Shown: positions 7,927-16,708 of the stretch, one piece after another
Position numbering within the stretch: the first letter of the stretch is position 1
Layout: each line of letters begins with the position of its first letter
Assembly: GCA_021782205.1 (NCBI GenBank)
Contig: JAJXVH010000008.1
Location: forward strand, 1 to 64,000
Source: a bacterium
GTDB taxonomy: Bacteria; Elusimicrobiota; Elusimicrobia; UBA1565; UBA9628
Reading direction: 5' to 3'
Length of the DNA stretch: 64,000 bases
The notes under the pieces: generated by a model
Seen by the model: the letters and a program-made list of their open reading frames with translations, nothing else
Databases searched by the model: none
Told to the model about the DNA's origin: nothing
Position numbers and translations under genes: made by a program

Positions 7927-9431
7927 TAATTCAGGTCCACCCAGACCGACTTCAGCGCCGTGTAGTTCTCAAGAGCGTAGGCGCCCTTCTCGCGGCCGTA
8001 GCCGCTCTGCTTGACGCCGCCCCAGGGGGCGGCCGCGTCGACGAAGTGGTAGCAGTTGATCCAGACCGTGCCGGCCTTGATCTTCTGCGCCATCTGGTGG
8101 GCGCGCTTGACGTCCTTGGTCCACACCGCGGACACCAGGCCGTAGTCGGTGCCGTTGGCGCGGGCCACGACCTCGTCGACGGAGTCAAACGGCATCACCG
8201 CGACCACGGGCCCGAAGATCTCCTCGCGCGCGATCGTCATCTCGTCTTTCACCGCGCCGAACACGGTCGGAGAAACGAAGTAGCCGGGGCCCGGCGCCGC
8301 CGCGCCGCCGGACAGCAGTTGCGCGCCGTCCTTGCGGCCGCTCTCGATGTAGGAGAGCACGCGCTTTCTCTGCTCGTCCGAGACCACGGGCCCCATGTGG
8401 GTTTTTGGATCCAACGGGTTTCCCAATTTGACCGTCTTGGACCTGTCGGCAAGCGCCCCCAGCATTTTTTCATACACCGGCCGCTCGATGAACACGCGCG
8501 AGCCGGCCGAGCAGCACTGGCCCTGGTTGTAGAAGATGCCGGTGAAGATGCCCTTGGCCGCGGCGTCCAGGTCCGCGTCGGCGAAGACGATGTTGGGCGA
8601 CTTGCCGCCCAGCTCCATGGTCACGCGTTTCATGTTGCCGGCGGACGCCTTGAGCACCTCGCGGCCGACCTCGGTGGAGCCGGTGAAGGTCACCTTGTCG
8701 ATCCCCATATGCCGCGCGATCGCGGCGCCCGCCGTGGGCCCGTAGCCCGGCACGACGTTGACGACGCCCGCGGGGACTCCCGCTTCCAGCAGAAGTTCTC
8801 CCAGCCACAGGGCGCTCAAGGGCGTCTGCTCGGCCGGCTTGAGGATCACGGCGTTGCCGCAGGCCAGCGCCGGCGCCAGGCGCTCGATGGCCATCAGCAG
8901 GGGGAAGTTCCACGGGATGATCGCGCCGACCACGCCCACGGGCTCGCGCACCGTGTAGTGCAGGAACTTCGCGCCGGGGTAATAGGGCACGGACACCGGC
9001 GTCGTCTCGCCGTGGATCTTGGTGGGCCAGCCGGCGAAGTAGCGCAGGAGGCCGACGGCCAGCGGCAGGTCCGCGTTCTTCGACTCGCGGATGGGTTTGC
9101 CGTTGTCGAGCGACTCCAGCTGCGCGAAGGCCTCGGCGCGGGCTTCCAGAAGGTCGGCGGCCTTGTGCAGGACGCGCTCGCGCTCGGCCGGCGACAGCTT
9201 CGACCACGGGCCCTCCAACGCCCGGCGCGCGGCGGCGACCGCGCGATCCACGTCGGCGGCGTCGGCCTCGGCGACGACGGCCAGGGTCTCGCCGGTGGCC
9301 GGGTTGGGCGTCGCGAAGGTCTTGCCGCTCTGCGCGCCGACACTCTGGCCGTCGATGAGAAGCTGATGGACCCGGCGCGACAGAAAATCCCGAAGGAGGG
9401 GGTGGACGTCGGAGAGGGCGGCGGTGGTCAT
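7926..9431 (-). CDS. NAD(P)-dependent aldehyde dehydrogenase
   Basis: About 501 residues of the ALDH superfamily, first gene of the operon. GAIIPWNFPL, FTGSTEVGRE, the general-base Glu in MELGGKSPN and the catalytic Cys in GQCCSAGSR (about residue 310) are all intact. The C-terminal EEIFGPVVAVMPF and PWGGVKQSGYGREKG are family hallmarks. In this context phenylacetaldehyde or an aromatic or open-chain semialdehyde is a plausible substrate, which is inference. The ATG at 9431 is preferred over the track start at 9485 because it begins the conserved protein and has GAGG about 10 nt upstream. The next gene overlaps by one base. Confidence 0.9.
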   Translation of the reverse strand: MTTAALSDVHPLLRDFLSRRVHQLLIDGQSVGAQSGKTFATPNPATGETLAVVAEADAADVDRAVAAARRALEGPWSKLSPAERERVLHKAADLLEARAEAFAQLESLDNGKPIRESKNADLPLAVGLLRYFAGWPTKIHGETTPVSVPYYPGAKFLHYTVREPVGVVGAIIPWNFPLLMAIERLAPALACGNAVILKPAEQTPLSALWLGELLLEAGVPAGVVNVVPGYGPTAGAAIARHMGIDKVTFTGSTEVGREVLKASAGNMKRVTMELGGKSPNIVFADADLDAAAKGIFTGIFYNQGQCCSAGSRVFIERPVYEKMLGALADRSKTVKLGNPLDPKTHMGPVVSDEQRKRVLSYIESGRKDGAQLLSGGAAAPGPGYFVSPTVFGAVKDEMTIAREEIFGPVVAVMPFDSVDEVVARANGTDYGLVSAVWTKDVKRAHQMAQKIKAGTVWINCYHFVDAAAPWGGVKQSGYGREKGAYALENYTALKSVWVDLN

Positions 9432-9519
9432 GTCGGGAGCCTCGCTGAAAGCCGCTTGACGCGCGGCGACAGCCCTATTGAACAAAATTAGCGCGAAATT
9501 GGAAGGTCTGTTGCGCGCA

Positions 9520-9548
9520 TTGACAGCGGCGGCTCCGCATGCTAAGCT
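9520..9548 (+). promoter_or_regulatory. sigma70-like promoter of the di-heme peroxidase gene
   Basis: A perfect TTGACA (9520-9525) is followed after 17 nt by TAAGCT (9543-9548). The peroxidase ATG is 37 nt downstream with AGGAGA in between. The 9432-9585 gap is also the divergent control region for the aldehyde dehydrogenase operon. Its AT-rich patch near 9484-9505 (AATTAGCGCGAAATT, near-palindromic) could bind a regulator, but I could not assign a promoter for the minus strand. Confidence 0.5.
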
Positions 9549-9585
9549 TATTTATTGGATAATAGTTATTAAACAGGAGAATCCC

Positions 9586-10608
9586 ATGGTCCTTTATGTT
9601 CTGGCCCTCGCCTTGGCCGCGGCGCCCGCGCCGGTCCGCGCCGACGACTTCGGCGGCTCCGACTACCCGTACAAAGTTCCGCTCGGGCTCAAGTTCGCGC
9701 CCGACGTTCCGACGGACAACCCGATCACCGACGCGAAGGTCGCCTTGGGCAAACTCCTCTATTTCGACAAGCGCCTGTCGCGCGACGGCACGGTTTCTTG
9801 CGCGACTTGCCATGATCCGGCGAAGGGCTGGACGGACCGCGCGCCCGTTTCCACCGGCATCCGGGGACAGCACGGCACGCGCTCGGCGCCCACGGTGCTC
9901 AACGCGGCCTACATGGACGTCCAGTTCTGGGACGGCCGCGCGGCCAGCCTGGAGGAGCAGGCCAAGGGTCCCATCGAAAATCCCGTGGAGATGGGCTTTA
10001 CTCACGCGGAGGCCGCCGCGCGCATCGCCGGCCTCAAAGGCTACGCGCCCTACTTCAAGGCCGCCTTCGGCGACGACACGGTGGACATCGACCGCGTGGC
10101 CAAGGCGATCGCCAGCTTCGAGCGCACCGTTCTGACCGGCAACGCGCCCTACGACCGCTGGCAGGCCGGAGACAAGAACGCCATGAGCCCGGCCGCGATC
10201 CGGGGCCTGGCCCTGTTCAACGACCCGAAGAAGGCCGACTGCGCGTTCTGCCACAGCGGATTCAACTTCTCCGACTCATCCTTCCACAACCTGGGCGTGG
10301 GCCTGAAGGCCGCCCAGCCCGACCTGGGCCGCTTCGCCGTGACCAAGCAGGACAAGGACCGCGGCGCGTTCAAGACGCCGACCTTGCGCAACCTGGCCGA
10401 CACCGCGCCCTACATGCACGACGGCTCCGAGAAAACCCTCCAGCAGGTCGTGGAGTTCTACAACCGCGGCGGCGACAAAAATCCCCAACTGGACGGCCAC
10501 ATCCGCCCCCTGCACTTGACGCCCGGGGAGGTCGGGGACTTGGTCGCGTTCCTGGACGCGCTCAACGGCGACAAGGTGCTGATCGCGCCGCCGAAGCTTC
10601 CCGAGTAA
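9586..10608 (+). CDS. di-heme cytochrome c peroxidase (MauG/CcpA family)
   Basis: About 340 residues, exported: a signal peptide starts at the ATG at 9586, which has an ideal AGGAGA six bases upstream (the track start at 9478 is in the promoter). Two c-type heme sites are visible, CATCHDP (about residue 70) and CAFCHSG (about residue 222). The KTPTLRNLADTAPYMHDGS block is typical of bacterial cytochrome c peroxidases and MauG. It acts in the periplasm, reducing H2O2 or oxidising a protein or small substrate with electrons from cytochrome c. It is divergent from the aldehyde dehydrogenase operon. Maturation requires a cytochrome c assembly system not seen here. Confidence 0.9.
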   Translation: MVLYVLALALAAAPAPVRADDFGGSDYPYKVPLGLKFAPDVPTDNPITDAKVALGKLLYFDKRLSRDGTVSCATCHDPAKGWTDRAPVSTGIRGQHGTRSAPTVLNAAYMDVQFWDGRAASLEEQAKGPIENPVEMGFTHAEAAARIAGLKGYAPYFKAAFGDDTVDIDRVAKAIASFERTVLTGNAPYDRWQAGDKNAMSPAAIRGLALFNDPKKADCAFCHSGFNFSDSSFHNLGVGLKAAQPDLGRFAVTKQDKDRGAFKTPTLRNLADTAPYMHDGSEKTLQQVVEFYNRGGDKNPQLDGHIRPLHLTPGEVGDLVAFLDALNGDKVLIAPPKLPE

Positions 10609-10614
10609 CGGAAG

Positions 10615-11073
10615 CTACTCGCGCTCGAGGACTTCGTTCATCGCGGCGGCAAAGCGCGCGGCGATGAGGCGGAACTGCGCGATGCGCGGATCCCCGTCGC
10701 GAAAAGCCACGATCAGCGGCGGCTGGCGGCGCGTGGCCGGATCGGGCTCGTAGCTGGCGAAGAACATGTACCAGACCGACTCGTCGAGCGGTTCGTCGCC
10801 GCGCGCGGTGGAAGGCAGACTCGGATCCACGCGGGACAGCGCGGCGCGCGCGGACGCCGCGGCCGCGCCCGCGAAGGCCAGTTCGGAGGGCGCAAGCTTC
10901 AAAATCTCCGCGCAGAAGCGCGCCAGCTCCGCGTCGCTCCAGCCGTCCAGGTAGGCCAGCACGCCGCCGCGCGGCTGGGCCGTGCCGGCCCAGCTCGCCG
11001 CCTCTTGCGGCGCGGACAAGACGGCCAGCCACACCTCGCGCCCGTCCTGCACCGCGACTTTCTCCAAGCTCAC
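10615..11073 (-). CDS. conserved-looking protein of unknown function
   Basis: About 152 residues from a GTG at 11073 (VSLEKVAVQDGREVWLAVL), which begins the plausible folded part. The track start at 11190 would overlap the divergent thioesterase gene. No signal peptide, membrane segment or known motif is seen. The mixture of WLAVLSAPQEAASWAG and an acidic C-terminus ending in MNEVLERE suggests a small cytosolic domain. It lies tail to tail with the peroxidase gene (6-base gap) and head to head with the PaaI-like gene (19-base gap), so the two divergent starts share their control region. Confidence 0.5.
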   Translation of the reverse strand: MSLEKVAVQDGREVWLAVLSAPQEAASWAGTAQPRGGVLAYLDGWSDAELARFCAEILKLAPSELAFAGAAAASARAALSRVDPSLPSTARGDEPLDESVWYMFFASYEPDPATRRQPPLIVAFRDGDPRIAQFRLIAARFAAAMNEVLERE

Positions 11074-11092
11074 GGGAAAATTATAGCCGGAA

Positions 11093-11596
11093 ATGCTAGA
11101 AACGGGAATCGAAAACTGGCCCGAAGCCGATTGGACCCGGGTCCAGCCCTTCCCGTTCACGGAGGCCCGCGCGGCGTTCGCGGGGCTCACCGCCGACGAG
11201 GGACGGCTGGAGCTGGCCTACTACCGCCGGCCGCGCGACGGCGCGCTGGTGGCGGTCGCGGACTTCGGCCCGCGCGCGCAGGGCGCGCCGGGGCTGGTGC
11301 ACGGCGGCATGATCCTGACCGTTCTTGATGAAGCGCTGGGCGCGGCCTGCTGGGTGGCGGGACACCCGTCCTTGACCGTGCGCCTGACCACGGACTTCCG
11401 CCGCAGCGTGCCGCTGGGCGCGCGCGCGCTCGTGGAGACGCGCGTGGAGCCCGCGCGCCACCGCCTGGCTTCGGCGTCCGGAACCTTGCGCGGCCCGGAC
11501 GGCACCGTCTACGCCGCGGCCGAGGGCCGCTTCATGCGCCTGGACGACGCCGCGTACGCGCGCCTGTTCGGGCGGCCGGCGCCGGGAAACTGCTAA
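11093..11596 (+). CDS. PaaI/4HBT-family hotdog thioesterase
   Basis: 167 residues with a C-terminal hotdog domain. GLVHGGMILTVLDEALG carries the HGG and Asp/Glu active-site pattern of PaaI-type acyl-CoA thioesterases, and TVRLTTDFRRSVPLGARALVETRV is the characteristic central strand region. These enzymes hydrolyse acyl-CoA esters; PaaI removes stalled phenylacetate-pathway CoA intermediates. The nearby acyl-CoA operon makes a similar role attractive, though it is transcribed separately. About 40 N-terminal residues precede the domain. Confidence 0.8.
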   Translation: MLETGIENWPEADWTRVQPFPFTEARAAFAGLTADEGRLELAYYRRPRDGALVAVADFGPRAQGAPGLVHGGMILTVLDEALGAACWVAGHPSLTVRLTTDFRRSVPLGARALVETRVEPARHRLASASGTLRGPDGTVYAAAEGRFMRLDDAAYARLFGRPAPGNC

Positions 11597-11613
11597 AATT
11601 CTCGGCATCGCCA

Positions 11614-14340
11614 ATGTCGCTTCACCCTGAATTTCCGTCTTCCGCCTACGCCCCGCTCATCCCGGAGCAGCGCTGGTTTCCGGCCGACGAGGCGCTGCGC
11701 GAGAGCGCCTACGACAAGCTCCTGCCGCCGCTGGTGGCTAAAATCCGGCGCGAGGTCCACGCCTGGCGCACGGGCGGATACGCGGGCGCGTCGGCGACTT
11801 CCGCCGCGCTGCTGCGGTGGTGGTTTGAGACCGAGCACATGACCGAGGGCAGGGACGGCGCCTTGACGCCGTTTCGCTACTACTTCGCCCAGCGCGAGGC
11901 GGTCGAGACCGTGATCTGGCTGCACGACGTCAAGAAGGTCAAGGACAAGTTCGACCTGCTGCGGTTCGACGCGTCGAACGCGATTTCGCCCGGCATGTTC
12001 GCCGAGGAGTGGCCGCGCTACGTCCTGAAGCTGGCCACGGGCGCCGGCAAGACCAAGGTCATGTCTTTGCTGATCGCCTGGAGCTTCTATCACAAGCTCT
12101 ACGAGAAAGACTCCGGTCTGTCGCGCAACTTCCTGGTGATCGCGCCGAACATCATCGTCCTCGACCGCTTGCGGGCCGACTTCGACGGCCTCAGGATTTT
12201 CTTCAACGATCCGATCATCCCCGATAACGGACACGAAGGCCGCGGCTGGCGAGACGATTTCCAGGTCACGCTGCACGTTCAAGACGACGTGCGCGTCGTG
12301 CGCGAGACCGGCAACATCTTCCTGACCAACGTCCACCGCGTCCACCTGGGCTCGGTGCCCGAGCCGTCGCTGGAGGACGGGGATCTTCGCGACTACTTCC
12401 TTGAACCGTTCGGCTCCAAGCCCGCGGGCAAGACGACGGACAGCCGGACCGACCTGGGCGAGATCGTGCGCGACGTGGGCGAGCTTGCCGTCTTCAACGA
12501 CGAGGCCCACCACATTCACGACGAGCGCATGGCCTGGTTCAAGTCGATCCAGGACATCCACCACAAGCTGCTCCAGAAGGATCGGCGGCTCGCGCTGCAG
12601 CTCGACGTGACGGCCACGCCCCGGCACGACAACGGCAGCATCTTCGTGCAGACGGTCTCAGACTATCCGCTCGTCGAGGCGATCCACCAGAACGTGGTCA
12701 AGCACCCGATCCTGCCCGACGCGGCCAGCCGATCCAAGCTTATCGAGAAGAAGAGCGCGATCTTCAGCGAGCGCTACGGCGACTACCTCGCGTTGGGCGT
12801 CGAGGAGTGGAAGAAGAGCTTCGCCGAGCACGAGAAGCTGGGCAAGAAGGCGGTGCTCTTCGTCATGGTCGACGACACGAAGAACTGCGACGAGGTCGGC
12901 GAGCACCTCCAGAAAATCTGCCCCGAGCTCAAGGACGGCGTGCTGGTCATTCACACGAAAAGAAACGGCGAAATCTCCGAGTCCGCGACGGGCAAGAGCG
13001 ACGAGGAGCTGGACCGGCTGCGCGAGGCCGCGAACTCGATCGACGGCTTGAAGAGCCCCTATAAGGCGATCGTCTCCGTCCTGGTCCTCAAGGAAGGCTG
13101 GGACGTTCGCAACGTGACCACGATCGTGGGCCTGCGCGCCTACGCCGCGAAAAGCAACATCCTTCCCGAGCAGACGCTCGGCCGCGGTCTGCGGCGCATG
13201 TATTTCGGAACCGACATCCCGGAGACGGTCTCGGTCATGGGCACGCCCGCGTTCATGGAGTTCGTCGAGTCGATCCAGTCCGAGGGCGTGACCTTCGAGC
13301 GCGTCCCGATGGGCGCCGGGACCGCGCGCAAGGACTCTCTGGTCGTCGAGGTCGACGCCCAGAACCCGGACAAGGACTTGGACAAGCTCGACATCGCGCT
13401 GCCGAGGCTCACGCGCCGCTACAGCCGCGACTTCAAGGGCCTCGACTCGCTCGATGCGTCCGCCCTGGGCAACCCGAAGCTGCCGTTGAAGCCCTTCACG
13501 CCCGAGGAGACGCGCGAGATCGTGTTCAAGACGATGCTCGACGGCGAGGTTCATCACGCCGTCGTGCTTGACGGCGCGGGCGGCGGCGATTACCGTTCCG
13601 TGGTCGCGTTCTTCGCGCGGCAGTTGCTCCAGGATTTAAGACTGGTGGGCGGCTACGACGCGCTCTACGGCAAGGTCAAGTCCTTCGTTCGCGAGCACCT
13701 GTTCGAGAACTCGCCGGTGGACCTTGAGGACGCCGTGGTGCTGCGCAATCTTTCGGAGTATGAAGCGGGCAAGGTGCTCTACGACTCGTTTAAGACGGCG
13801 ATCAACGCGCTGACCATCCGCGAGTCGGGCGCGGCCGTGATTGAAGACGTGATCCGGCTGCGGCAGACGCGGCCCTTCCGCACCGAATTGCGGTCGTTTA
13901 TGATCGCGAAGAAGTCGATCTTCACGAGGATCGTGGGCGAGCCCAACGCCGGAGAGTTCGAGCTGTCGTTTGCCGCGTTCCTGGAGTCCGCACCCGACGT
14001 CGCGGCCTTCGCCAAGAACTATTTCGCGGTCGGCTTCAAGCTCGACTACGTCCGCGAGAACGGCGATCTCTCCACCTACACGCCCGACTTCATCGCCCGC
14101 ACCGTCGACGGCGTTGTCTGGATCATCGAGACGAAGGGCCGCGAGGAACTGGACCTGCCGCAGAAGATGGCGCGGCTCCAGCAGTGGTGCGCCGACGCCA
14201 CGGCCGCCGGCGTCGCGGCCGGGGGGGCCGTCTACAAGTTCGTCTACGTCGACCAGGAAGGCTTCACGAAGCACCCGCCGCAGACCTTCGCCTCGCTTGC
14301 CGCGGGCTTCACCCGGTACCAGGCCTTTGCGTCATGCTAG
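11614..14340 (+). CDS. res: type III restriction enzyme, Res subunit (helicase-nuclease)
   Basis: 908 residues. SF2 helicase motifs appear in order: TGAGKTKVMSLL (Walker A, about residue 145), NDEAHHIHDE (DEAH-type motif II, about residue 293), VTATPR (motif III) and QTLGRGLRRMYF (motif VI, about residue 525). Near the C-terminus YTPDFIARTVDG and IIETKGREE form the PD-(D/E)XK nuclease core. With Mod it cleaves DNA carrying unmethylated, inversely oriented type III sites after ATP-dependent movement. A TAAAAT -10-like element at 11594-11599 precedes it. The usual order is mod-res adjacent; here mod lies 5.7 kb downstream after an inserted segment. The protein itself looks intact. Confidence 0.92.
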   Translation: MSLHPEFPSSAYAPLIPEQRWFPADEALRESAYDKLLPPLVAKIRREVHAWRTGGYAGASATSAALLRWWFETEHMTEGRDGALTPFRYYFAQREAVETVIWLHDVKKVKDKFDLLRFDASNAISPGMFAEEWPRYVLKLATGAGKTKVMSLLIAWSFYHKLYEKDSGLSRNFLVIAPNIIVLDRLRADFDGLRIFFNDPIIPDNGHEGRGWRDDFQVTLHVQDDVRVVRETGNIFLTNVHRVHLGSVPEPSLEDGDLRDYFLEPFGSKPAGKTTDSRTDLGEIVRDVGELAVFNDEAHHIHDERMAWFKSIQDIHHKLLQKDRRLALQLDVTATPRHDNGSIFVQTVSDYPLVEAIHQNVVKHPILPDAASRSKLIEKKSAIFSERYGDYLALGVEEWKKSFAEHEKLGKKAVLFVMVDDTKNCDEVGEHLQKICPELKDGVLVIHTKRNGEISESATGKSDEELDRLREAANSIDGLKSPYKAIVSVLVLKEGWDVRNVTTIVGLRAYAAKSNILPEQTLGRGLRRMYFGTDIPETVSVMGTPAFMEFVESIQSEGVTFERVPMGAGTARKDSLVVEVDAQNPDKDLDKLDIALPRLTRRYSRDFKGLDSLDASALGNPKLPLKPFTPEETREIVFKTMLDGEVHHAVVLDGAGGGDYRSVVAFFARQLLQDLRLVGGYDALYGKVKSFVREHLFENSPVDLEDAVVLRNLSEYEAGKVLYDSFKTAINALTIRESGAAVIEDVIRLRQTRPFRTELRSFMIAKKSIFTRIVGEPNAGEFELSFAAFLESAPDVAAFAKNYFAVGFKLDYVRENGDLSTYTPDFIARTVDGVVWIIETKGREELDLPQKMARLQQWCADATAAGVAAGGAVYKFVYVDQEGFTKHPPQTFASLAAGFTRYQAFASC

Positions 14341-14483
14341 TTTATGTCGATGAATCCGGCGACGCCGGACTTAACATGGCGCAAGGCTCATCGGCCTATT
14401 TCGTGGTGAACCTGAGTCCTAGCCCTCGCGGGCACGCGCACCAAGGGTGGCAGTTCGGATTTTCAGGTACGGTTGCAGGTTAG
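14334..14483 (+). pseudogene. DUF3800 gene, N-terminal fragment
   Basis: The ATG at 14334 overlaps the end of res by 7 bases and reads MLVYVDESGDAGLNMAQGSSAYFVV, the hallmark start of DUF3800 proteins (YVDESG, RNase H-like fold, often in defence islands). After about 26 residues the frame enters direct repeat A (14407 on) and ends at 14483 with repeat-derived residues. The matching C-terminal end of a DUF3800 protein is found 5.2 kb away at about 19665-19847, so this gene was split and its centre lost. Confidence 0.75.
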
Positions 14484-14506
14484 CAGAATATGGGTATAAA
14501 TTCCAG
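14407..14506 (+). repeat. direct repeat copy A flanking the inserted segment
   Basis: About 100 bases starting TGAACCTGAGTCCTAGCCCT and ending at ATGGGTATAAATTCCAG are repeated at 19832-19930 with a few substitutions and indels. The first about 60 bases are nearly identical; the last about 24 (CAGAATATGGGTATAAATTCCAG) are identical. Copy A interrupts the DUF3800 N-terminal fragment and runs into the start codon of the DUF1016 gene. Confidence 0.85.
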
Positions 14507-14838
14507 AGACACGCCTGACGGCAAGAAGGTCCCGGCGTTGCGGCGCAACAGCGCGGCGCGCGTCGGCGGGGCGTCCGGTTTGAACGGCTTGCTGGGGCGC
14601 TTGCGCGGCCTGATCGCCTCGGCGCGCGGGGCGGCCGCGCGCTCCGTCGATTGCATCCAGGTGGAGACGTGCTGGCAGGTGGGGCGGCACATCGTCGAGT
14701 TCGAGCAGGCGGGAAACGCCCGGGCGAGCTATGGGACGCGGCTGCTGTCTCGTCTGGCGGACAAGCTCAGCGCGGAATTCGGAAAAGGTTTCGATGAGCG
14801 CAATCTCAGGCATATGCGGGCTTTCTACGCAGGATTCC

Positions 14839-14867
14839 CAATTCGGAACGCGCTGCGTTCCGAATTG
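14839..14867. repeat. perfect 13-bp inverted repeat inside the DUF1016 gene
   Basis: CAATTCGGAACGC, a GCT loop and GCGTTCCGAATTG form a perfect 13-bp palindrome within the coding sequence (protein FPIRNALRSELSW). The second, eroded copy at 19990-20018 keeps the palindrome with a single mismatch. Confidence 0.8.
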
Positions 14868-15191
14868 AGCTGGACGCACTATCGCGCGCTTCTCAGGGTC
14901 GACGACGCGGCGGCTCGCAATTGGTATATGAAAGAAGCGGCCTTGCAGAATTGGAGTTCTCGCGCCCTGGAGCGGCAGATCGGGACTCTTTATTATGAGC
15001 GGCTCCTCGCCAGCAAGGATCGTAAATCCGTCCGCCTTGAAGCGAAAGCCCAGGCGGCGAAGCTGGGCCTGGAGCCGCGTGAATTCGTGCGTGACCCAGT
15101 GATGCTCGAGTTCCTCGGTCTTCCGGAAACGGGGCGGCTGCTCGAATCGGACCTGGAAAAATGGCAAGCACGGCGACGAGGTTCTGAAGGC

Positions 15192-15260
15192 TATAAAAAT
15201 ATGAGGCGGCTTATGGGCAACAATAGTCCCTTGTGGACGCTCCGAGGAGCATGTCACAAG
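15192..15260 (+). promoter_or_regulatory. possible control region of the ParB-Dam operon
   Basis: Just after the composition break there is an AT-rich TATAAA (15192-15197) that could be a -10. Further down is an interrupted inverted repeat: CTTGTG and GCTCC pair with GGAGC and CACAAG across 15230-15260. This lies about 90 bases before the first ParB-like start and could be an operator. No convincing -35 is visible. Confidence 0.3.
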
Positions 15261-15352
15261 GAGTGTGCTGGCTTCGCAGGACGTGACGCGACATCGCTCC
15301 ATCAGGATTTTATTCCGTTGGACCGAATGGGGATTCCCCAGGGGGAAGTACG

Positions 15353-16708
15353 GTGAGTGCTGTCAATTTGAAGATCGACCAACTCCTGATGGATTCGGCA
15401 AATCCGCGGATCGGAAGCACATTAAACCAACGTGATGCTCTACAGAAGATTCTCGATGATCAAGGGAGCAAACTCGCTGAACTTGCTGAAGACATAGCCA
15501 ACGAAGGAATGAGCCCCATCGAGCGACTCCTCGTGTTGCGCGAAAAGAAACATGGCGGCCAATTTATAGCCGTAGAAGGAAACCGACGTGTTGCTGCGCT
15601 GAAAATCTTGTCCAACCCATCCGTCCTTGTGAGCCTATCTCTCGGCGGTGCGCTTCAAAAGCGTTTCGAGCGTCTTTCTAAGAACTTTAGCCGCACGTCT
15701 ATTGAGCCCATTGCCTGCTATGAAGTTGTCAATAGAGATGAGGCGAAGAAGTGGATTTACCTGCGACACACCGGGGAAAATGATGGGCGCGGCGTGGTTG
15801 GGTGGTCCGGTCTCGCGGCAGCCCGCTTTCGTGGCACCGATCCCGCACTACAGGCCCTTGAGTTTGTGCGAGTTCACGGCAACTTGCATGAACACCATAG
15901 GAGGGTGCTTGATACCGCTTTCCCAATCACGACTTTAGACCGATTGCTCTCAACCAGGGAAGTTCGCGACCTCATCGGTATTGAGGTAAAAGATGGCAAG
16001 CTTCGGTCCGGATTGCCTGGCGAGGAGCTCATCAAGCCGCTTCGCCGCATAGTGCTCGACTTGGCAGAAAAAAAGGTCAACGTAAGTAATCTGAAGAATC
16101 GAGCCGCTCAAGTCGAGTATGTAAAATCGCTGGAGAAAGACGATAAGCCAAACCTCTCAAACGCAGGATCAGTTCGCGCGGTCAGGGACTTTAAGGTGGG
16201 AGACTTCGAGGTAAAGGCGGCGCCGGCGTCGTCATTAAAGAAGCGGGGCTATGACCCATCTGAGCGAAAAACACTTATTCCTCGTGCCTTAAAGCTAAAC
16301 ATTTCTGTTTCTAAGATTGCAGAGATATATAAGGAACTTCGCACGCTCAAGATGGATGACTATCCCCATTCTTGCGCTGTGCTGCTTCGCGTCTTTCTGG
16401 AGCTGTCAGTCGACTTTTACATGGACGCCAATAAAATAGATACACAGTTTACGGCTAACGGCGGCAAGGTAATGGAGAAACCTCTGAAGAACAAGGTAGC
16501 CGAGGTCATCGACAATTTCGTGAAGGTGAAAGGTTTCCGACGCAATGACTTTTCAGGGGTGGCACGTTCCGTTGGCGATAGCAGCAGCCCCCTACACATT
16601 AATCTCTTGCATGCTTATGTGCACAGTCGATTCCAAAAGCCGAAAACCAGAGACCTTCGATCCGCCTGGGATGAGGCGGAACCATTCTTCACTCGTATAT
16701 GGGCGTGA
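15353..16708 (+). CDS. ParB-like protein 1 of the methylase-containing operon
   Basis: 451 residues. The N-terminal ParB/sulfiredoxin-type domain is visible: LKIDQLLMDSANPR at the start and IAVEGNRRVAALKIL (about residue 75), equivalent to the ParB GERR box. The remaining 300 residues are a lysine-rich middle and a helical C-terminal domain (VLLRVFLELSVDFYMD, then LHAYVHSRFQKP) that I cannot assign; it recalls small helical domains such as HEPN without a clear RX4-6H motif. It lacks the genome-partition context (no ParA), so a defence or DNA-modification role is more likely. The start GTG overlaps the truncated DUF1016 stop and has GGGGGAAG upstream. It overlaps the methylase gene by 10 bases. 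GC content is visibly lower than outside the island. Confidence 0.75.
   Translation: MSAVNLKIDQLLMDSANPRIGSTLNQRDALQKILDDQGSKLAELAEDIANEGMSPIERLLVLREKKHGGQFIAVEGNRRVAALKILSNPSVLVSLSLGGALQKRFERLSKNFSRTSIEPIACYEVVNRDEAKKWIYLRHTGENDGRGVVGWSGLAAARFRGTDPALQALEFVRVHGNLHEHHRRVLDTAFPITTLDRLLSTREVRDLIGIEVKDGKLRSGLPGEELIKPLRRIVLDLAEKKVNVSNLKNRAAQVEYVKSLEKDDKPNLSNAGSVRAVRDFKVGDFEVKAAPASSLKKRGYDPSERKTLIPRALKLNISVSKIAEIYKELRTLKMDDYPHSCAVLLRVFLELSVDFYMDANKIDTQFTANGGKVMEKPLKNKVAEVIDNFVKVKGFRRNDFSGVARSVGDSSSPLHINLLHAYVHSRFQKPKTRDLRSAWDEAEPFFTRIWA

Larger units (their letters stand above)
14490..15356 (+). pseudogene. DUF1016 (YhcG-like) protein with the C-terminal nuclease domain replaced
   Basis: 288 codons. 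The N-terminal half is a good DUF1016_N domain: WQVGRHIVEFEQ, FGKGFDERNLRHMRAFY, ELSWTHYRALLRV and QNWSSRALERQIGTLYYERLLAS. In complete family members the C-terminus is a PD-(D/E)XK nuclease. Here homology stops after LLESDLEK (about residue 224, near base 15160), just where base composition drops, and the remaining about 64 residues look like translated non-coding DNA. The nuclease core is therefore missing. The stop overlaps the GTG of the ParB-like gene (GTGA). I read it as truncated by insertion of the lower-GC operon; a retained DNA-binding role for the N-domain is possible. Confidence 0.75.
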
